64,000 nucleotides of DNA from Duncaniella freteri (GTDB lineage Bacteria > Bacteroidota > Bacteroidia > Bacteroidales > Muribaculaceae), in contig NZ_SJSA01000002.1 of NCBI RefSeq assembly GCF_004766125.1, positions 496,001 to 560,000 of the forward strand, in the 5' to 3' direction. Below, one piece after another: positions 59,631 through 64,000 of the stretch (positions are counted from its first letter, which is position 1; every line of letters starts with the position of its first letter). A program made the position numbers and the translations under genes. The notes beneath the pieces are model-generated. The model was not told the origin of the DNA. It made no database searches and saw only the letters and a list, made by a program, of their open reading frames with translations.

Positions 59631-62498
59631 TTAAGATTTTCTTTTTCTTGTTCTGTGTGGGCTTCGTTCTGCCAATTCAGCCGACTCCTTGATCCCTGAG
59701 GTCCAATCCTCAGCACCGAATGCTCCAGGCAGCAATGAGTATTCCTCTTCAGGAGCCAGCAATGTGCCGACAACTATCTTTAGCTTTTCGCGGGCAGATA
59801 AGGTTTCAGTCTGATTTGTGAAGAAGTCAAGTATCTGTCGCATCAGTTTTTCCCGAGCATCCTTTTCAAGAATTGTCTCAAATGGGAAACCGATCACAAC
59901 GGCTTTATGCGAGTTTGTGGCATAAGCAGTTCCGGCTGCATAATCATTTTCACTATAGCGTAATATCACAGCTCCGTCATTTGTCGACACCGGATTGAAT
60001 GACTCCGGTGATTCCACGGCATAACAGTCGGATGACAGTTGCTGGTTGAAGTTGAATTTGAACCTGCCGTTGAACTGGGGATAACGCGATCTCACTTCAG
60101 TGACCTGCCCGGTTATTGTCGCTTTAGCCTGTCGCCAATCAATGCCGAGAATGCTGTGTCCGAATTCCCTGTCTGATTGAGAAACCGCCGTCATGCTATA
60201 TTTGTTGTCGAAGAGGTCTGAGCCGATATAACTTCCGCTGACAAACAATGAACTCCCTGCATCACACATCTCACGAAGCCTTTGTTTTAGCTCCGATGAA
60301 AAAGGTTTATATCGGAGCTTGCTATTGGCTCCTACTGTTATCTCTTTCTGCTTGCCAAGTATTAGGTCAATTATATGAGGATGATCTATCGACTTTATGA
60401 ATGCGCCTACACTCGATGACACGAATGAATGCCCTGCCGCCTTTACAGCCTCTCCATGAAGCATCACAAAATCGAAAGTGTTGCCGGCTATTATCTCTGT
60501 CTCGTATACCGCCCTGCTTGCCCCATGACCAGGAGCGTCATTTGACTTCCATGGCTCAGAAGGACGGAACTCGGTCTGGGCACCTGTAAAAAGTATATCC
60601 TTTATGTATGGAACACCATAATCTTCTTCATAATCGAATCCGATATGTCCGTCACGATATATTTCGGCAGGACCGGACACTCTGGTGAAACCATTGACTA
60701 TTGTCACCTGGTCTTTCCCACCTGGAATATCGCACAATGCAAGTATTTCAGATGGGAAACTAAGACCCCCATCATTAGCTGCGACAATTTTGTAGCTGTA
60801 TATGCTATTGTCGTTCGGAGTGACAGACAGATAAGTGTCATCGGTTATGGCAAGCTCCACAAATGCTCCGTTATCTATCCTTTCATATACAATATAATAT
60901 TTAGCCTTTGCTGTGGGTTCCAGAGGATCATCGGTCGGGATCCAGGAAAGAGTGTAGTTCCCATCCTGACCTTTGATTGAAAAATCCTTAACAGGAAGAG
61001 GCTCCACTATATAAGGAGTCCCGGAGGTCTTGTGCAGATACTTAAGCATCCCTTTATATATTGCTCGGCTCACATCGAACCTGAAGTTCGGATCGAGACC
61101 ATAACGCATGTCTGCAAAGTTCTGATGGCTCAACAGTTCCAGGAGCATAGCCGGTACCAATGGCTCACGTGCCTCATGGTATGATCTGTTGCGTAGTTTC
61201 CTGCGTGTCCATTGAGGATCGTACAGTTGCCATATGTCATCGATAATCTGATCGGTAACCATATTGGCATATGTCATCGACGTTTTCTTGCTTTTACCGT
61301 TGCCCAGTGAGCCGGCAGTGGAAACAATAGGGAGAGTTCCTACAGTGGTGACATCATCACACGTAGTTCCGGCATCGGTGTGAAGAGCAAATGAAAGGTC
61401 CACAGGTATCCCGAGCCCTTTCTGTCCAGGCAATGACTTAGAACCTCCGGCAAGATAGTTGACCCACATCCCACGGCTTTTGTAGTCATCTTCGTAGTCA
61501 CTCTCTCCTCCGGTTATGGAATAGACACTTTCAGGCATTCCAGCCCATTGCAACCAGTATCTCGCACCTTCAGTAAATCTAGGGTACCCGCTTATATCGG
61601 CTGACATTCCGCTACCGCGTCTGACATTGCCCATTCCACCGCCAATCTTGATGGCATCGGCAGTCACTACCTTGTTGTTCTCATTCGAAATGTTATTCAG
61701 TTCCACTACGGTTGTTTTGCCTTGTGCAAATGGGAATGTGCCTAAATAGACCCATGTTCCTCCACCCATAGTCTGGTTGACCTGAAATTCTTCTGAGCCG
61801 CGGAGCGAATTTACTGTATAATGGGCATCACGCGCACTTTCTGGAAGAGATGCATAGCTGATATATAAGGCATATTCTCCCTCCTCAGGAATATCAGCAG
61901 TCCAAGAGGCAGAAGAAGCCTTTTTTATGTCGTTTACTGTAGCTGCTTTTCTTAAGGTCCCTTTTTTGAAAGGGTTATCAGTGCCTGATAATATTTTGTC
62001 AACATAGCCAAAGCCTTTAACTCCAACAGCATCACTCCACATTTTGCTGCCATTCTTTTCGGAATATCCGTTTTGAGCCTCACCTCCATCAGCATCCACT
62101 ATGACCTCGATTGTGGATGTGTCTCTTTCTCGCGGCAACATAACATATGCCCCGGCATTTTCAAGCATAGGCACAAGATATGGATAGACATAGCTTTGGG
62201 AATACAGGTCCTCCACTGTACCCATCAGCCTGCCACGCTGCCACATCCAGCGTTCCTCCTTTACATCATAATAGCGTCCGTGGCTTGGCCACAATGCGAT
62301 ATTTATGCCGTCAAGACCATAAGGAGCCTCTGGGGCATCAGTGCGCACCACAAATGGACCGGATGTCCGTGGATCTGCTTTTACCACGCGAGTGACTTTG
62401 GGTGCCTTCTTGTTTCTTTTCTTTGGTCTGCGTGTCGCAGCCGATGTTGACATAGCTGCAACGAGCAGCATTATAATGATCGTGATATAGTGCTTCAT
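59631..62498 (-). CDS. Amidase_3-like protein with golvesin/xanthan-lyase-type domains
   Basis: The start at 62498 (MKHYITIIIMLLVAAMSTSA) gives a signal peptide; the longer frame adds a non-signal N-terminus. The 955-residue protein has an amidase-like domain in two parts (INIALWPSHGRYYD with RGRLMGTVEDLYS, then LSFALHTDAGTT and YHEAREPLVPAMLLEL), split by a golvesin-like beta domain (YALYISYASLPESARDAHYTV). A fibronectin-III-like segment (~545-640) and a C-terminal domain follow. It is the first gene of the salvage operon and probably releases stem peptides from peptidoglycan. Confidence 0.8.
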   Translation of the reverse strand: MKHYITIIIMLLVAAMSTSAATRRPKKRNKKAPKVTRVVKADPRTSGPFVVRTDAPEAPYGLDGINIALWPSHGRYYDVKEERWMWQRGRLMGTVEDLYSQSYVYPYLVPMLENAGAYVMLPRERDTSTIEVIVDADGGEAQNGYSEKNGSKMWSDAVGVKGFGYVDKILSGTDNPFKKGTLRKAATVNDIKKASSASWTADIPEEGEYALYISYASLPESARDAHYTVNSLRGSEEFQVNQTMGGGTWVYLGTFPFAQGKTTVVELNNISNENNKVVTADAIKIGGGMGNVRRGSGMSADISGYPRFTEGARYWLQWAGMPESVYSITGGESDYEDDYKSRGMWVNYLAGGSKSLPGQKGLGIPVDLSFALHTDAGTTCDDVTTVGTLPIVSTAGSLGNGKSKKTSMTYANMVTDQIIDDIWQLYDPQWTRRKLRNRSYHEAREPLVPAMLLELLSHQNFADMRYGLDPNFRFDVSRAIYKGMLKYLHKTSGTPYIVEPLPVKDFSIKGQDGNYTLSWIPTDDPLEPTAKAKYYIVYERIDNGAFVELAITDDTYLSVTPNDNSIYSYKIVAANDGGLSFPSEILALCDIPGGKDQVTIVNGFTRVSGPAEIYRDGHIGFDYEEDYGVPYIKDILFTGAQTEFRPSEPWKSNDAPGHGASRAVYETEIIAGNTFDFVMLHGEAVKAAGHSFVSSSVGAFIKSIDHPHIIDLILGKQKEITVGANSKLRYKPFSSELKQRLREMCDAGSSLFVSGSYIGSDLFDNKYSMTAVSQSDREFGHSILGIDWRQAKATITGQVTEVRSRYPQFNGRFKFNFNQQLSSDCYAVESPESFNPVSTNDGAVILRYSENDYAAGTAYATNSHKAVVIGFPFETILEKDAREKLMRQILDFFTNQTETLSAREKLKIVVGTLLAPEEEYSLLPGAFGAEDWTSGIKESAELAERSPHRTRKRKS

Positions 62499-62723
62499 AT
62501 TGATAGTGACGCCAAATGTGTCATTATGATTGGAACAATTAACCTGCATCATTTGACTCAATAAGTTCACATTATTTGCACATTCGGCGGATTCTTCGTC
62601 AAAATTAGTAAAAAATATCACTATTGACAATAATGCATAGAGGTAATTTTTTAGTTATGTGATGTGTTGTCATTATTGTTTTATCTTATTCCGGGGCATT
62701 TCCGAAGTGTTGAAAATACCGTA

Positions 62724-62754
62724 TTGCACATTATCTAAAAAATGTCTACCTTTG
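62724..62754 (+). promoter_or_regulatory. dnaN promoter (TTG-N20-TACCTTTG)
   Basis: TTG at 62724-62726 and TACCTTTG at 62747-62754 with a 20-bp spacer form a canonical promoter 55 bp before dnaN. The rest of the 310-bp divergent gap (62499-62808) is AT-rich; I see no clear promoter for the salvage operon in it. Confidence 0.75.
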
Positions 62755-62808
62755 TGATTTAAAAGGCATGCCTTTTTCACGCTTTGTCAATAATAACACT
62801 ACTGAAAT

Positions 62809-63939
62809 ATGAAATTTACGGTACCAAGCAAGACGCTTCATTCGTTTGCTTCCGCAGTGAGCAAGGTGATCAATGCTAAGAATGCGATTACTATCCTTAA
62901 CAACTTTCTCTTTTCGATAAAAGGGAATACGCTCACTATCACTGCTTGTGACGGAGAGAATACCCTGTGTGCCAGAATCCCTATCATGGATGTGGATGGT
63001 GAAGGTGATTTCTGTATAGATGCTCGCCGAGTGGTAGAGTTGCTGAGAGTCATGCCTGAACAGGAACTCAATTTTAATGTCAACGACTCCACTCTCTCGA
63101 TAGAGATGACTCATCCTAATGGCTCCTACAAGTTCATGGGTCTTCCCGGGAATGAATACCCCAATCTTAAAAAGACGCCTCAGGAAGGATCGATGACATT
63201 CAAGACTTCCGGAGCGTCACTTCTTCGTGGACTTGAATTCACAGCATTTGCCGCAGGTACTGATATGTTGCGTCCCCAGATGACAGGTGTGTATTGGGAC
63301 ATCAAGCCTGATCGTCTTGTGTTTGTTGCTACTGACACTCACAAACTTGTGAAATTTGAGGATCAGAGCATTCAGGCAGGAGTGGAAGGGTCGTTCATCC
63401 TTCCAAACAAGTCCACAAATGTATTCCGTTCAGTGTTCAGTAAAGATGAAGAGGTCACAGTTACTCTTGACGTTGAGCGCGGAGTGACTTTCGAGACTGA
63501 TACATTCACATTTGACAGCCGTCTTGTAAAGGGTCGCTTCCCGGATTATACACGCGTGATTCCTGAGAACAATCCTTACACCTTATCTATCAATCGTCAT
63601 CAGTTCACAACCGCGGTTCGCCGTGTGAGTCTTTTTGTAGATGAGGGTCATGGACTCATAAAGTTCCGCGTAACACCTGACAAACTTACCATCAAGGCAT
63701 CCGACAACGAATACAATACCTCAGGCTACGAGACTCTTGAAGCAGAATTCAATGGCAATGAGATGATTGTAGGTTTCAGCTCAAGCTATCTTACTGAACT
63801 TGCATCAGTGCTTTGGACCGACGACATTATCTTCCGTCTTGCGGATCCATCCCGACCTGCTGTGATTGTTCCTACCGAGGATAAGGCTGACACTAAGCTC
63901 ACAATGCTGCTCATGCCTATGAATGTACAGGAATTCTAA
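62809..63939 (+). CDS. dnaN: DNA polymerase III beta subunit (sliding clamp)
   Basis: The 376-residue protein has the three clamp domains: MKFTVPSKTLHSFASAVSKVINAKN at the N-terminus, RGLEFTAFAAGTDMLRPQMTGVYWD near residue 145 and VKGRFPDYTRVIPENNPY near 245, ending VPTEDKADTKLTMLLMPMN. It tethers the polymerase to DNA. As in other Bacteroidales it lies away from dnaA and next to an exonuclease gene. Confidence 0.95.
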   Translation: MKFTVPSKTLHSFASAVSKVINAKNAITILNNFLFSIKGNTLTITACDGENTLCARIPIMDVDGEGDFCIDARRVVELLRVMPEQELNFNVNDSTLSIEMTHPNGSYKFMGLPGNEYPNLKKTPQEGSMTFKTSGASLLRGLEFTAFAAGTDMLRPQMTGVYWDIKPDRLVFVATDTHKLVKFEDQSIQAGVEGSFILPNKSTNVFRSVFSKDEEVTVTLDVERGVTFETDTFTFDSRLVKGRFPDYTRVIPENNPYTLSINRHQFTTAVRRVSLFVDEGHGLIKFRVTPDKLTIKASDNEYNTSGYETLEAEFNGNEMIVGFSSSYLTELASVLWTDDIIFRLADPSRPAVIVPTEDKADTKLTMLLMPMNVQEF

Positions 63940-63952
63940 TTTTGGTAAAACA

Positions 63953-64000
63953 ATGCAGCTCAATTTAAAGAAGCCAATAATATTCTTTGACCTTGAGACC
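63953..64000 (+). CDS. DnaQ-type 3'-5' exonuclease, start only
   Basis: The ATG at 63953 opens MQLNLKKPIIFFDLET, whose FDLET is the ExoI motif of DEDD exonucleases. The gene is cut by the window end. It follows dnaN by 13 bp, the usual order in Bacteroidales. Confidence 0.75.
   Translation, partial: MQLNLKKPIIFFDLET

Overview
The window looks like a Bacteroidales chromosome (gut type, possibly Muribaculaceae; the family is a guess). Support comes from Bacteroidetes promoters of the form TTG-N18..20-TAnnTTTG, a short 286-residue primary sigma factor, DUF4270, DUF4861, DUF4922 and DUF2693 proteins, a pectin cluster, and dnaN followed by an exonuclease gene. Three regions matter most: a prophage (1 to about 21.7 kb), a defence and mobile island (about 34.4 to 49.4 kb), and a peptidoglycan salvage operon (52.5 to 62.5 kb).

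Prophage. It runs from the end of a tape-measure gene through a phage sigma factor, two small regulatory-type proteins, two virion proteins and a 2786-residue tail fibre. The fibre tail is the variable region (VR) of a diversity-generating retroelement (DGR), followed by a second out-of-gene VR, the template repeat (TR) and the reverse transcriptase. The two VR units are exact 312-bp tandem copies except in the mutagenised core, where they differ at 14 positions. Then come a tail-assembly-like protein, a membrane protein and a lysis cassette (YfiM-like, holin, amidase, lipoprotein with the topology of a unimolecular spanin). The right end holds, on the minus strand, an RNA polymerase alpha-CTD-like protein, a strong small-RNA candidate and the integrase. 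The small RNA has a 16-nt linker perfectly complementary to the leader of the gene at 1931.

Host block 21.7-34.3 kb. It holds a secreted protein and topoisomerase III (+); then on the minus strand a pectin cluster (DUF4861, rhamnogalacturonan acetylesterase, GH28) running into tilS, an HMA-AraC regulator and a LolE-type permease; then rpoD (-), a short glycogen-synthase-like protein and a DUF4270 lipoprotein (+), and tRNA-Thr(CGU).

Island 34.4-49.4 kb. It begins with a Big2-type lipoprotein gene split by an ISAon1-type element, a second Ig-like lipoprotein broken in an A8 tract, a palindromic MITE-like element, sanA and an IS5-type element. Then comes a minus-strand array of small immunity-type genes (Imm5, Imm51, DUF1877, DUF4377, SH3-like and unknowns) separated by nine attC-like recombination sites. 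The array is headed by a BatD-like gene and a XerD-type tyrosine recombinase whose 5' end carries a frameshift. This matches the layout of recombinase-associated acquired interbacterial defence (rAID) loci and behaves like an integron made of immunity cassettes. An integrase N-terminal remnant closes the island.

Right block. Pyruvate phosphate dikinase, then a seven-gene minus-strand operon for peptidoglycan breakdown and recycling (sugar kinase, NamZ, AmpG, SpoIID, DUF4922, GT2, golvesin-like amidase), and divergent dnaN with the start of a DnaQ-type exonuclease.
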